DNA of 64,000 nt from Micromonospora sp. NBC_01796 (GCF_035917455.1 NZ_CP109078.1:4696001-4760000), one strand, 5' to 3'. Positions 18,110 to 27,838 are shown, counted from the stretch's first letter. Program-made: numbers and translations. Notes: generated from the letters alone by a model not told the origin.

Positions 18110-18925
18110 ATGACGAAGAACAGCACCTCCTCGACCGGTTCGACGTGGACCGGCGTGCTCCCGGTGGAAGACACGGCCCTGGCCGTCACCGACACCGGCG
18201 GTCCCGGTATCCCGGTCGTCTACCTCAACGGCCAGTTCGCCACCCAGGGGTACTGGCGGCGGGTCGTCGCCGAACTCGGTACGGGGTGGCGGCACATCAC
18301 CTACGACGAGCGGGCACGGGGCAAATCCAGGCGTTCGGCGGACTACTCCTTCGAGGCGGCCGTCCGGGACGTCGACGCGGTTCTCGCGGCCAGGAAAGTG
18401 GACCGGGCGCTGGTGGTCGGCTGGTCCTACGGGGCCGTCGTCGGGGCGCACTGGGCCAGCCGGAACCCGGAGCGTGCCCTGGGCGCGGTCCTGGTCGACG
18501 GTGCGTTCCCGCACGACTGGCTCGACGACGCCATGGAGCAGCGGATCCGGAAGCTGTTCCGGCGGATGAGCTGGTTCCTCCCGCTGCTGCGCCCGACCGG
18601 CCTGGCGCCGAGGATGACCGCCGAACAGCAGGCGAACAGCAACATCGAGCTCGGCAGGCTGTCCCGCGAACGCGAACTCGGCCCGGTGCTGGACAGCATC
18701 ACCGTCCCGGTCCGGTACGTGGTCGCCTCCGGGACCTCCTTCGGGAGCCGCGGTGGCGAGCAGGAACGGATACGTACCAGCCTCGACGCGGTGACCGTCC
18801 GCAACCCGAACATCCGGATCGGCGCGAAGGTGGACAGCAACCACGGTGCGATCCTCAAAAAGGACTTCCCGGCCATCGCCGAGGCCGTACGCGAGGTCGC
18901 CGCCCTCGACCACGGAAAGCGGTGA
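18110..18925 (+). CDS. Alpha/beta hydrolase
   Basis: A 271-residue cytoplasmic alpha/beta-hydrolase-fold protein. The nucleophile elbow is GWSYGA (about residue 103-108) and the oxyanion-region segment is VVYLNGQFATQGYW. The catalytic His lies in VDSNHGAILKKDF near the end. The start at 18110 is preceded by GGAGAAG; the upstream in-frame sequence belongs to the previous gene region and is not used. It lies about 150 bp after the DUF4097 gene, probably in one unit with it. Esterase, lipase or dehalogenase activity cannot be told apart. Confidence 0.88.
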   Translation: MTKNSTSSTGSTWTGVLPVEDTALAVTDTGGPGIPVVYLNGQFATQGYWRRVVAELGTGWRHITYDERARGKSRRSADYSFEAAVRDVDAVLAARKVDRALVVGWSYGAVVGAHWASRNPERALGAVLVDGAFPHDWLDDAMEQRIRKLFRRMSWFLPLLRPTGLAPRMTAEQQANSNIELGRLSRERELGPVLDSITVPVRYVVASGTSFGSRGGEQERIRTSLDAVTVRNPNIRIGAKVDSNHGAILKKDFPAIAEAVREVAALDHGKR

Positions 18926-18990
18926 CCACTCGCGCCGACTGGCGAGAGGCGTCACAGTGGAGTGATCGACCCGTGACGGAAGGGCATGTG

Positions 18991-19770
18991 GTGACCGATC
19001 AAACGGCGAGTGTGTCGGAGATCTACGCCGATCTCGCATCCGGGGAGCAGCCCGGCGGGGCAGCGGGCAGGATCGTGGCGGCGAACGAGCGGACCCGCGA
19101 CCTTGCGCGGGCGAACCGCGCCTGGTTGGAACGGGTGGTTCGTCACCTGATCGCGCAGGGCGTACGGCAGTTCGTGGACGTCGGGTCCGCGGCGATCGCG
19201 GGCGAGGGCAGTGTCCACGCCATCGCCGCGTCGATCGTCGCGGACACCCGGGTGGTGTACGTGGACATCGACCCCGAGGCCGTGGCGCAGTTGACGGACG
19301 CGTTGCGCGGTGACGAGCGGGCAGTGGCTCTGGAGGGCGACCTGACGCAGACGGCGGAGCTGCTGCGCCGGGTGGAGGGGACCGGTCTGATCGACCCGAA
19401 CGAGCCGGTCGGCCTGCTGCTCGCCGCGGTGCTGCACTTCGTGCTCGACGACGAGGCTGCCGATCGGGCGCTCGCGACGACGCGGGAGTGGCTGCCGTCG
19501 GGCAGTTACCTGGCGATCTCCCACGGGGCGACGGAGTCGTTCACCCCCGAGGAGGTGGAAAAGCTACGGGCGGCGTACGCGAAGACGGCCGCGATCCGGT
19601 CCACCGCACGGACCCGCGAGCAGGTCGCCGCGTACCTCGGTGACTTCGAGTTGGTGCCGCCGGGCGTGGTGTTCGTCAGCCAGTGGAGGCCCGAGCTGGT
19701 TCCGGCGGGGCCGTCGTTCGAGCGCCCGGAACGGTCCGGGTTGCATGCCGCGGTAGGGCGCAAGGCATAA
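18991..19770 (+). CDS. S-adenosyl methyltransferase (PF04672/DUF574 type)
   Basis: A 259-residue protein with the SAM-binding core FVDVGSAAIAGEGSVHAIA, VVYVDIDPEA and a following ALEGDLTQ. LLLAAVLHFVLDDE is characteristic of the actinobacterial DUF574 methyltransferase family. Start GTG 18991 is chosen because GGAAGGG lies 6 bases upstream; GTG 18988 or 18973 are possible. The substrate is unknown; many family copies occur per genome in actinomycetes. Confidence 0.85.
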   Translation: MTDQTASVSEIYADLASGEQPGGAAGRIVAANERTRDLARANRAWLERVVRHLIAQGVRQFVDVGSAAIAGEGSVHAIAASIVADTRVVYVDIDPEAVAQLTDALRGDERAVALEGDLTQTAELLRRVEGTGLIDPNEPVGLLLAAVLHFVLDDEAADRALATTREWLPSGSYLAISHGATESFTPEEVEKLRAAYAKTAAIRSTARTREQVAAYLGDFELVPPGVVFVSQWRPELVPAGPSFERPERSGLHAAVGRKA

Positions 19771-19801
19771 CAACAAAGGCTTCACGTCTTACCGTGGCAG
19801 G

Positions 19802-21022
19802 GTGACCCCACCCCGAGTGGCACCGCCGCCGGAGATCAGCCGCCGGTTGACGTTCCTGCTCGCGGTGGCGGCGGGAGTAGCCGTCGGCAACCTGTACTGG
19901 GCGCAGCCCCTGCTCGGCTTCATCGCGGGCGACCTGCGGGTGGCGACAACGACGGCCGGATGGCTGGTCACCGTGACCCAGATCGGGTACGCCGTCGGCA
20001 TCCTGCTGCTCGTGCCGCTCGGTGACGTACTGGACCGCCGCCGGTTCGTCCCGGTGATGCTGCTGGCCTCGGCCGTCGCGCTGCTGCTGTGCGCGCTGGC
20101 GCCGTCGATCGGACTGCTCCTGCTCGCGTTCGGTCTGCTCGGTGTGTCGACTATCTCCGGGCAGGTCCTCACACCGCTCGCCGGGGACCTGGCCGGTGAC
20201 GCCCAGCGTGGTCGGGTCGTCGCCGCCATCGGGTCCGGGACCCTCACCGGGATCCTGGTCTCCCGTACGGTCAGCGGGTTCGTCGCCGGTGCCGCGGGTT
20301 GGCGTACGATTTTCGCCCTCGCCGCGGTTGTCGCCGTCGTGCTCGCGGTGGTCCTGTACCGCGCGATCCCGCCGCTGGCGCCCCGAACGCGGGTGTCGTA
20401 CCCGGCGCTCATCGTCTCGGTCGGCGCGGTGGTCGGACGCGAGCGGGCGGTCCGGTGGACGCTGGTCCTCGCCGCCACCGGGTTCGCCGCGTTCACGTTG
20501 CTCTGGACGGCGCTGACGTTCCTGCTCACCGGCCCACCGTTCCGGTACCCGGTGTCGGTGATCGGGCTGTTCGGGTTGGCGGGCTTCGCCGCCGTCCTCG
20601 CAGTCCGGTACGCCGGCCGGCTGCACGACCGCGGCTGGTCGCTTCCGGCCACCGGTGCGGCGTGGACGCTGGCCCTCGGCGCCTTTGTCGTCGCGGTGTT
20701 CGCCGGCCGGTCGGTTGTACTGGTCGTCATCGTCGTTGTCGTGATCGATGTGGCCCTCCAGGGGCAGGCCCTGCTCAACCGGGCGCGGCTGCTGGCCATG
20801 TCCGACGAGGCCCGCAGCCGGCTCAACACGGCGCTGAGCACCGGCAACTTCATCGGCGGTGCCATCGGCTCCGCCGCCGCGACCGCGCTGTGGTCCGTGG
20901 GTGGCTGGACGGCGGTCTCGATCGCGGGAGCGGTGCTCTGCTGCTTCGCGCTCGTCGTGTGGGCGCTGGGACGTCGGGGCCCACTCGTGGCCCGGCCCGC
21001 CGTCTCTGCAGGTTCGCGATGA
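19802..21022 (+). CDS. MFS transporter
   Basis: A 406-residue transporter with 12 predicted TM segments. The loop 2-3 motif GDVLDRRRF matches the MFS signature, and the opening VGNLYWAQPLLGFIAGDL is typical of drug- and sugar-efflux DHA1-type carriers. It starts with GTG 31 bases after the methyltransferase stop and may be co-transcribed. It is probably a proton-driven exporter; the substrate is unknown. Confidence 0.9.
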   Translation: MTPPRVAPPPEISRRLTFLLAVAAGVAVGNLYWAQPLLGFIAGDLRVATTTAGWLVTVTQIGYAVGILLLVPLGDVLDRRRFVPVMLLASAVALLLCALAPSIGLLLLAFGLLGVSTISGQVLTPLAGDLAGDAQRGRVVAAIGSGTLTGILVSRTVSGFVAGAAGWRTIFALAAVVAVVLAVVLYRAIPPLAPRTRVSYPALIVSVGAVVGRERAVRWTLVLAATGFAAFTLLWTALTFLLTGPPFRYPVSVIGLFGLAGFAAVLAVRYAGRLHDRGWSLPATGAAWTLALGAFVVAVFAGRSVVLVVIVVVVIDVALQGQALLNRARLLAMSDEARSRLNTALSTGNFIGGAIGSAAATALWSVGGWTAVSIAGAVLCCFALVVWALGRRGPLVARPAVSAGSR

Positions 21023-21125
21023 TCCGTGGCGTCTACACCGGATATCGGTGCTCCTCGTCTAGGGTGGTGCGGGCTCACCGGCCCGGTCCGCTTCCGTACT
21101 CGCACCACGCAGAGGAATGGCCACG

Positions 21126-22205
21126 ATGGCGAACCCTGTCGAGCAGCGGCCCGACGGCCCTGACGGTAGGCCCTCGTACGGCGACGTTCCCGACCTGGTC
21201 AGCGCGGCGGAGGCTGCGGAATCCGCTCCCCGCCTGCCGACCAGGGTTCCCTTCTCCGGACCGCACCCCGGCACCGCGAACCCGGACTGGCCGCAGACCG
21301 ACGTCCCACCCCGCAGGCAGGTCGCGCCGCGCCGGAAGACCCCGGCCGCCTGGCACCTCCGGGGCGCGTTCGTTCCCCGCGAACCGGGCGCCGCGGGCGA
21401 CGTACCCGTTGCCGACGCCGCCCTCGGCGGCGCCGGCACGGCACGGACCGAGCCAGACCCTTCGGCGGTGCCGCACCCGGACGCACCGGTGACCACGGGA
21501 CGGAACCGAAAATTCCGGGTACGGATGCTTTCCGGCAGCGCCGTGGCCGCACTTCTCGTCGCCGGATCCCTGTGGTGGTGGGACACCCGCGTCACGATCG
21601 ATCCGGCGTCGGCGACGTCACCGGAGGGTGGGACCGCGACGATGCCGGTCACCGCACCGGTGACCGGGGCAGCCTCCGCCGGCAGTGACGGGGCCTCCGC
21701 CGGCCCGGTCGATCCCGTCGCGCCGTCACCGACCCCGTCGCCGCGACCGGCCAACGAAACGCCACCGCCGTCATCCCCGCCCGCGTCGCCGGCCCCGCCG
21801 AAAGCGTCCGTGAACACCGCCGGCCGCAATCTCGCGCTGAACGGTGCGGTCACCGCCTCCAGCGTCGAACGCTCGGGGTGGGCCGCGCCTAACGCGGTCG
21901 ACGGAGACCCGACAACCCGTTGGAGCAGCGGTTTCAGCGATCCGCAGTGGCTGCGGGTGGATCTCGGTGCCCGGTGGCAGATCAGCGAAATCCGGCTGAC
22001 CTGGGAGAACGCGCATGCCACGACGTACCGGGTGGAGCTGTCCACCGACGGTACGACGTGGAAGTCGGTCTACAGCACCACCAGCGGCCGGGGCGGTGAC
22101 GTTGTCGTCGAGGTCGCGCAGTTCCCCGCCCGGTTCGTGCGCGTGTACGGCACCAAGCGCTCGACCGACTACGGCTACTCCCTGCTCGAACTCGACGTCC
22201 GCTGA
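21126..22205 (+). CDS. Membrane-anchored discoidin (F5/8 type C) protein
   Basis: About 359 residues. A disordered, Pro/Arg-rich cytoplasmic region (1-135) is followed by one TM helix (about 140-158, VAALLVAGSLWWW), a Pro/Ser/Thr-rich spacer (about 170-235) and a C-terminal F5/8 type C/CBM32-like domain (about 238-359). The latter shows NLALNGAVTASS, AVDGDPTTRWSSG, WLRVDLGARWQISEI and FVRVYGTKR. The domain binds sugars or cell-wall glycans. AGAGGA at 21111-21116 fits ATG 21126 better than the closer ATG 21117. It is convergent with the ATPase operon, only 17 bases apart. Confidence 0.85.
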   Translation: MANPVEQRPDGPDGRPSYGDVPDLVSAAEAAESAPRLPTRVPFSGPHPGTANPDWPQTDVPPRRQVAPRRKTPAAWHLRGAFVPREPGAAGDVPVADAALGGAGTARTEPDPSAVPHPDAPVTTGRNRKFRVRMLSGSAVAALLVAGSLWWWDTRVTIDPASATSPEGGTATMPVTAPVTGAASAGSDGASAGPVDPVAPSPTPSPRPANETPPPSSPPASPAPPKASVNTAGRNLALNGAVTASSVERSGWAAPNAVDGDPTTRWSSGFSDPQWLRVDLGARWQISEIRLTWENAHATTYRVELSTDGTTWKSVYSTTSGRGGDVVVEVAQFPARFVRVYGTKRSTDYGYSLLELDVR

Positions 22206-22222
22206 CCCACCTTTGCGGACGG

Positions 22223-25200
22223 CTACTCCTCGGGTCCCTGCACGGTGGTGCGGGCGCGGACCAACACCTCCTCGGCGGTGAGTGGACTGCGCGGGTGGTG
22301 GCTCAGCGAGAGCGGGGTCCTGATCTTCCTGGGGGCGGCGCCCTCGGCGGCGAGGTAGAACTCGCCGACGGTCAGTCGGGAGATGTCCGGTACGTCGCCG
22401 CCCTTGGCCTTCGCCATCTCGCGTGCCGCCTCGATCTGGATCGGGCTGTTCATCAGGCCGTACACCTGTGTGGCGGCGTTGCCGGGGATCCGGTTGTGCA
22501 GGCCCTTCGGCGCCTGGGTGGCGAAGATCAGCCCTAGGCCGTACTTGCGGGCCTGGGCGGCCAGCGCCAGGGTGCTCTGGGTGCAGGCCGTCATCGCGCC
22601 CGAGGGGGCGAACGTCTGCGCCTCGTCCATGATCATCAGCCCGAGCAGGGGCCGGTCACCGGCCGGGTTCTTCTTGATCCAGGCGAAGAGCGCCATCTGG
22701 AGCTGGTTGACGAAGCTCTGACGGGCATCGTCGGACTGCAACCCGACCATGCTGATCACGGAAATCCGAGCCCGCTTGCCCGGCGCGGGAGTGAGCAGGA
22801 GACCGGGATCCATCGGGGTGCCCGCGCCGCCGAACAGTGGGTCGTTGACCATGGCCGCGGTCAGGGTCTGGGCAAGCCCGAGGCCGATCTTCTCGGCGTC
22901 GTCGAGATCGATCGTGCCGTCCGGCAGGTCGGTCAGGGTGTCGATGAGGCCCTTCAGCCGGGTGCCGCCGCGCTGACCGTAGTGCTCGATCGCCTTGCGC
23001 AGCACGGCGAGCCCGAGATGGGCCCTGGTCGCCCGGCCGGTGACCATCGCCCGTGGCGCGAGCGCGGCGACGGCAGCCTCGACGGCCTCGTTGAACTCGT
23101 CCGGATCGTCGCGCACGCTGCGGAAGTCCGGCAGCGGCTGGAAGCTGAGCGGTCGGCCCGAGGCCCGCCGCGGCGTCCAGACGACAACATCCGTGTACGC
23201 GAGATAGTCCGCTGCCTGCTCGGCGTCCCCCGGTCGCCAGTGTGCCGGCGGCTCGGGCCATCCCTCGCCCAGTCGGGCCAGGTCGTTGTTCGGGTCCAGG
23301 ACGATCGCGGATACGCCCTGCAGGGCGCACTCCTCCACTATCCGGCGGATGAGGACGGTCTTGCCCGAACCGGAGCCGGCGAAGATCGTGGCGTGTTTCC
23401 GCAACGCCTCGAGGGACAGTCGGACCGGCGAGGTGTTGTCGTCGAAGTCGTAGCCGATGGTGAATCGCGGCTCCGCTGATTCCCCGGCCGGCACCCCGCC
23501 CGGTTCCGCGGCGGAGGAGCGGTCGTCCGGGGCGGTGGTTCCGGCGGCCGGCTCACCGGGCACCGCCGCCCAGGTGTCGACATCCGCCAGCGCCTGCTGG
23601 AGGAACTTCAGGTCCCGGGTCGGCCGGCGATCGGCGAGCCAGCCCTGGATGTCCATCGTCGACCCCTGGAGCATGATCCGGAGTGCGGACAGGATGCGCA
23701 GATCCTCGTCGTCCAGGGCGAGTGTCTGACCCCCGGCCTTCTCGAACTCGCTCACGGCGGCGCGGGTCTTCGTACCAACCGACCATTTCGTGTTGCGCAG
23801 CAGGAAGAGCCGGCGTTTCGGCGTACCCGTGTCGAGGGCCGCCGCCATGCACGCCTTGCGGATACGCGCGAGCGCCGCGATGTGGTGGTGTTCGTCGCTG
23901 ACCGCCCGGAAGCACCAGTGGACCTGGTCCTCGGTGCGTTCGTTCAGGGTGAGACGCAGCCGGGCGTGCAGCGGAGGATCGGTGCTCGGCGGTGGGTCGA
24001 CGCTGAAAGCCTCGCCGTCGTCGCCGCGTTCGAGGATCCACGCCGTGAGCCCGGCGGCGAGCAGTGGCGGGATCGTCTCGTTCTCCGACTCGCGACCGAG
24101 CGGTGCGGTGACGTCCGCCGACGCTTTCAACTCGGCGAATCGGGCGTCGAACTGTGCGAGTTCGTCGGCGGTGGCCACGACGGCTGCCGGGCGGGGCGCG
24201 CGGGGTTCGGTGGAGGGCGGTTCGCCCAGGCTGTCGAGCTGCCGGACCTGGCCGGAGGCGATGCAGTCGCGGATGTGCCGGTCGATCTCGATCAGTAACT
24301 GGCGTGGGGTGAAATGCCCCGCGTGGGCGAAGGCCCGGGGTGACACCGGCCAGGAGGGAAAGGGCGGCTCGAAACCGATCTCCCGGAACCGCGTCGCGAA
24401 GCGTTTCTCGACGATCGCCCTGGCCAGGTTGTCGTCGTTGATCCTCTTGAGCTGCGACGACAGCCGGAACCTGTCGGCCACCGTGTCGGCGGCGGCGGTC
24501 CTGATGATGGTCCAGGAGTTCGGTATGCAGGCGACGATGGTGAGCGTCCGCCGGGTCTGCTGCCGCAACGACATCAGCCCGTCCGCCATCCGGGCCAGCA
24601 TCAGGGCCTGCTCGGGTTCCATCGCCGCCGCAGCCGGAAGGGCCGGATCGCTCTGGATCGCGAACTGGGCGATCAACGTGTCGATCTGGTCGATGGCGAT
24701 CACCGACGGGCCGGTGAGAGCCAGCAGCCAGGAGAGGTCCTGGACGATCTGTTGCGCGGGCCGGGGCGCCTTGCGCATGCCCCACGTGTTCCGCTCTCCC
24801 GGAACACTTTCCTCGCCGGAGATGAAGTAGTTCTCCGCGAGATCGCGGTGCGCCACCTCCTCCGAGGCGGTCAACGCGAGCGCCCGAGCCGTCTCCTGAC
24901 TCACCCGGGCCACGTGGCGGTCGAACCCGCCCAGGCCCTCGATGAAGGCGTCCAGGGCCGTACGGGTCAGCTCCGTTTCGCCCATGACCGCGCGCCGAGC
25001 CGTCCTGGGCGCACCGACCTTCTCCGACAGCCGCCGGAGAAGGAGCTTCAGCTGGGTCTCCGGGCTGCCGGGCACGGGCCGGGAGAGACCGTCGAGGATC
25101 GCGGACAGTACGTTGTCCCAGAAGCTGCCGGCGTCGAGCAGACCGACCAGGAAGAAGTAGCCTCCCCGCTCCTGCACCTGCTGCCGGGTCCAGCCGAGCA

Positions 25201-25417
25201 GGTGCGTCTTGCCGGAGCCGCGCTGCCCCTGCACCACGAGGCCGATCGGGCTGCTGTCCGTACTCGCTCTTGCCTCTTCGACTCCGTCGAGTACGTCGCG
25301 GACAACCGGTGCGTGCAGGCCGTCGACGTGGAACGGCAACGGTCGCCAGACGTCGTCCGGCACCGGCGCCCAGTTGAACCTCAGTGCCGCGAGGGCGGCG
25401 CGCTCCGCATCGTCCAT
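22223..25417 (-). CDS. Two-ATPase protein: AAA (ORC-like) domain fused to HerA/FtsK-like translocase
   Basis: A 1064-residue cytoplasmic protein with two P-loop NTPase modules. The N-terminal AAA/ORC-type module has Walker A GQRGSGKT (64-71) and Walker B SVIAIDQID (about 236-244). The C-terminal DUF87/HerA-FtsK-like module has FAGSGSGKT (about 679-687), LMIMDEAQT (about 926-934), and ATQAPKGLHNRIPGNAATQ as a sensor/arginine-finger region. The middle (about 400-640) is unassigned. HerA-type motors are hexameric and translocate or unwind DNA, usually with a nuclease partner; a DUF559 nuclease lies two genes upstream. Its start overlaps the stop of the upstream gene (TAATG). Confidence 0.87.
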   Translation of the reverse strand: MDDAERAALAALRFNWAPVPDDVWRPLPFHVDGLHAPVVRDVLDGVEEARASTDSSPIGLVVQGQRGSGKTHLLGWTRQQVQERGGYFFLVGLLDAGSFWDNVLSAILDGLSRPVPGSPETQLKLLLRRLSEKVGAPRTARRAVMGETELTRTALDAFIEGLGGFDRHVARVSQETARALALTASEEVAHRDLAENYFISGEESVPGERNTWGMRKAPRPAQQIVQDLSWLLALTGPSVIAIDQIDTLIAQFAIQSDPALPAAAAMEPEQALMLARMADGLMSLRQQTRRTLTIVACIPNSWTIIRTAAADTVADRFRLSSQLKRINDDNLARAIVEKRFATRFREIGFEPPFPSWPVSPRAFAHAGHFTPRQLLIEIDRHIRDCIASGQVRQLDSLGEPPSTEPRAPRPAAVVATADELAQFDARFAELKASADVTAPLGRESENETIPPLLAAGLTAWILERGDDGEAFSVDPPPSTDPPLHARLRLTLNERTEDQVHWCFRAVSDEHHHIAALARIRKACMAAALDTGTPKRRLFLLRNTKWSVGTKTRAAVSEFEKAGGQTLALDDEDLRILSALRIMLQGSTMDIQGWLADRRPTRDLKFLQQALADVDTWAAVPGEPAAGTTAPDDRSSAAEPGGVPAGESAEPRFTIGYDFDDNTSPVRLSLEALRKHATIFAGSGSGKTVLIRRIVEECALQGVSAIVLDPNNDLARLGEGWPEPPAHWRPGDAEQAADYLAYTDVVVWTPRRASGRPLSFQPLPDFRSVRDDPDEFNEAVEAAVAALAPRAMVTGRATRAHLGLAVLRKAIEHYGQRGGTRLKGLIDTLTDLPDGTIDLDDAEKIGLGLAQTLTAAMVNDPLFGGAGTPMDPGLLLTPAPGKRARISVISMVGLQSDDARQSFVNQLQMALFAWIKKNPAGDRPLLGLMIMDEAQTFAPSGAMTACTQSTLALAAQARKYGLGLIFATQAPKGLHNRIPGNAATQVYGLMNSPIQIEAAREMAKAKGGDVPDISRLTVGEFYLAAEGAAPRKIRTPLSLSHHPRSPLTAEEVLVRARTTVQGPEE

Positions 25418-26070
25418 TACACGCCGACCGCTAGCAGGTGGTTCTCCTGGCCACCGAGGTGCAGGGCGGCCTCGACGTCGGCTTCGGTCAGGGTCTTCTG
25501 GTTCGACTCGGGCACGATGTTCACCCCGTCCTCCAGGCTGAGCCGGCGCAGGGCCTCGTCGAGGACGTCCCTCGGCAGATCCGCGAAGAACGGGCGCAGC
25601 CGGCGCAGGCTCACCCAACCCCCGGGTTCCAGGGCGAGCGCCCGGTAGGTGGTGATGATCCGGAGCCGGAGCGCCGGCCCCGCGTCCGGGACCGGATCCG
25701 GTGCCGGACCGCGTACGTCGGTCAGTGCGAACAGTTCGGTGAACCCGGCACACCCGCTGCGCGCCAGTACGCGGTCACGCAGACTCGTCTGCAGGGCGGT
25801 CAGGGCGGCACCGTGTGCCGGCGCGCCCCGCTGACGGAAGTCCAGATCGTTCTGGACCCGTACCCAGCCCTTGTCGTCGAGTTGCAGCGCGTACGTGCGA
25901 CCGCTCTTGCGGCTCGCCACGTAGTGCAGCGCGGTGAGCTTGTCGCGCTGCGGCTTCCGTACGTCGAGCCCGTACCGCTCGACCAGCTCGGTGTTGAGGA
26001 CTTCTCGGGCCTCGGCCATCAGCACTATGAGAACGGCACTCTCGGATGCGTTCAGGTCATCGTTGGCCAT
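25417..26070 (-). CDS. Small unknown protein of the nuclease-ATPase operon
   Basis: A 217-residue cytoplasmic protein, not recognised. The N-terminal part (about 1-80, with ESAVLIVLMAEAREVLNTEL and RDKLTALHYVASRKSGRTYALQLDDKGW) looks like a winged-helix DNA-binding domain. The C-terminal half (about 125-200) is helical and resembles a second winged helix (RIITTYRALALEPGGWVSLRRLRPFF, then ALRRLSLEDGVNIVPE). The start at 26070 has GGAAGGA upstream and overlaps the nuclease gene by 14 bases. It shares a TAATG overlap with the ATPase. An adaptor or DNA-recognition subunit is a reasonable inference. Confidence 0.75.
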   Translation of the reverse strand: MANDDLNASESAVLIVLMAEAREVLNTELVERYGLDVRKPQRDKLTALHYVASRKSGRTYALQLDDKGWVRVQNDLDFRQRGAPAHGAALTALQTSLRDRVLARSGCAGFTELFALTDVRGPAPDPVPDAGPALRLRIITTYRALALEPGGWVSLRRLRPFFADLPRDVLDEALRRLSLEDGVNIVPESNQKTLTEADVEAALHLGGQENHLLAVGV

Positions 26071-27073
26071 GGTCTCGTCCTTCCGCTGTGTCACGCCGAC
26101 GGGCCCGCAGATACGTACCGATCTGGTGGACGACCGCGCCGACGTCGTGGGTCACTCGGGTGTTGGTGAAGCGCAGGACGGCGTACCCGTCCAGTTGCAG
26201 CAGGACGTCGCGCTGCCGGTCGGCCTCGAAACGCGCCGGATGGCAGTGCTCCGGGCCGTCGAGCTCGACGACACAGCGTTCCTCCGGCCAGAGCAGGTCG
26301 AGCCGCACCGGTGAGCTGAGCGCGTTCGACTGGTAGCTCTGGTTCCACCTCCGGCCGGCGGCCCAGCTCTCCGCCGCGAGGGCGACCTCCAGGGCCTTCT
26401 CGACCGTGCTTGCCGGGTGTGGTCGGCCGACGATCGTCGCGTCATCGGCCGGACGGGCTGTCGGTGGTGGCGGGCTCAGTGACACCGCCGGGATCCGGTC
26501 CAGCTCGGCCGTGCCCGCGCCGACCAGCCAGACCGCCGGACCACCGTTCTGTACGAGCCAGTCGGCGCCGGCGGCGACGACCTCCCGTCCACCGGGTGTG
26601 GCGCCGGCCAGTTCCACCAGCAGCACCACCCGTCGCCGGCCGAACGCCTCCGCCACGAGCCGGGCCAGCGCGGCCGTACGGGTCCGCAGCGGAAGCACGG
26701 TTCTCGTCGGCCGGCGCCCGGTCAGGGCGAGGACCGCGAGTTCGGTCAGGAACGGGACGGGATAGTGCGCCCGGCGCGCGTGGGCGGTCGCGACCATTCG
26801 GGTTGCCGCCAGGCCGATGGTGTCCGGTCGGTCGACCTCCGCCGCGTCCGGTAGCCACGCCGGCAGCAGCTCGACCGCGACCCGTTCGAGGTCGTCCACG
26901 ACGGCGTGGACAAAGTCGGCGGGCATGACGGGCGCGGCCGTGGGACGGGTCACCACGGCGGCGAGTTCGGTGTGCTCCCGGGCAATCATGAGGGCGAGCG
27001 CGTTCACCTCGGTGTCGGGAAACGAGACGACCCGATCTGTCGCCACGTCGTCGAGTTGCCGGGTCACGTACAC
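26057..27073 (-). CDS. DUF559 / PD-(D/E)XK nuclease protein
   Basis: A 338-residue protein starting with GTG. The N-terminal two thirds (about 1-225) are unassigned, with alpha/beta character (RRRVVLLVELAG, GGPAVWLVGAG). The C-terminal part (about 240-330) matches DUF559/Vsr-like endonucleases: RLDLLWPEERCVVELDG gives the D...ExD catalytic core, followed by the basic helix RFEADRQRD and YAVLRFTN. It is the first gene of a three-gene overlapping operon with a putative adaptor and the AAA-HerA ATPase. Nicking or cutting DNA together with the motor is inferred; an immune role is untested. Confidence 0.82.
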   Translation of the reverse strand: MYVTRQLDDVATDRVVSFPDTEVNALALMIAREHTELAAVVTRPTAAPVMPADFVHAVVDDLERVAVELLPAWLPDAAEVDRPDTIGLAATRMVATAHARRAHYPVPFLTELAVLALTGRRPTRTVLPLRTRTAALARLVAEAFGRRRVVLLVELAGATPGGREVVAAGADWLVQNGGPAVWLVGAGTAELDRIPAVSLSPPPPTARPADDATIVGRPHPASTVEKALEVALAAESWAAGRRWNQSYQSNALSSPVRLDLLWPEERCVVELDGPEHCHPARFEADRQRDVLLQLDGYAVLRFTNTRVTHDVGAVVHQIGTYLRARRRDTAEGRDHGQR

Positions 27074-27612
27074 GTCAATTCACCCGGTGGTGTTCGGGGA
27101 GGGAAAGCGTCGGACGGTCCGCGGTGGTCAGTGTTATCAACCCTCCCACGGCCGTGCCGACGTCCCGGGACAGCGTACGAATCGGCTTCGGTGAGCGCTA
27201 CGGCGTCACCGTCGACGTCGGTCCCCATTCGGCGGGGTCGCATTTCCGTCGGGAGCCGTTCCGGTTGCCCGACCGCCGCTGTTTGCGCAGCTCAGCGTCG
27301 GTTCCGGCGACCCGGCTCCCGATCGGCCCCGACATCGGCGCAATTCGCCAGTGGTTAGTCGTATTTCAGACGCGAATATTCGGCAGCTCGACCAATGGTG
27401 CGGGTTACCGCGACCGTTCGCCGGGGCGGCCCGGAGCCGATTGCGGGCGGCCGGGTGCGGCCGGGCGGTAGGTGGCCGGCGAGTTCGTGCAGGTCGCGGA
27501 GGTCTCGGCACTGATGCTCGAACGGCATCCGGAGTGGGCCGGACGGAGTGGATCGAAAAGGGCGTCGGCTGCCTCTGCGCGGAACACCCGGCCTGACCGA
27601 CAGGTAAGGAAG
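27074..27612. other. 539-bp region without a supported gene
   Basis: It lies between the start of the nuclease operon and tRNA-Gly. Short open frames are present on both strands, but none has a convincing ribosome-binding site, domain or codon pattern. It probably holds the promoter of the nuclease operon near 27074-27200. No hairpin or clear -35/-10 pair was identified. Confidence 0.5.
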
Positions 27613-27685
27613 AGCGGACGACGGGACTCGAACCCGCGACCCTCACCTTGGCAAGGTGATGCGCTACCAACTGCGCTACGTCCGC
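27613..27685 (-). tRNA. tRNA-Gly (GCC)
   Basis: Minus strand, acceptor GCGGACG/CGTCCGC, D-arm GCGCAGTTGGTAGCGC, anticodon stem CACCT/AGGTG with loop holding GCC, T-loop TTCGAGT, and U73 as expected for glycine. CCA is not encoded. Confidence 0.97.
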
Positions 27686-27838
27686 ATTTCACGCCGTCGG
27701 TACGTCTCGACGGCCGCGTCCGAACATTACCAGGACAGACCCGGCCCGGGTCGGACAGGTGCGTGGGGCGGAACCCCGACGCACGTCGCGGTACGGGGCG
27801 GCAGCCGCGCTGCTGCCGCCCCGCGATCACGTACGGGA

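Noticed and set aside
27124-27596. Short plus-strand frames between the nuclease operon and tRNA-Gly
   Set aside because: No ribosome-binding site, no domain, and Arg/Gly-biased composition typical of non-coding high-GC DNA.
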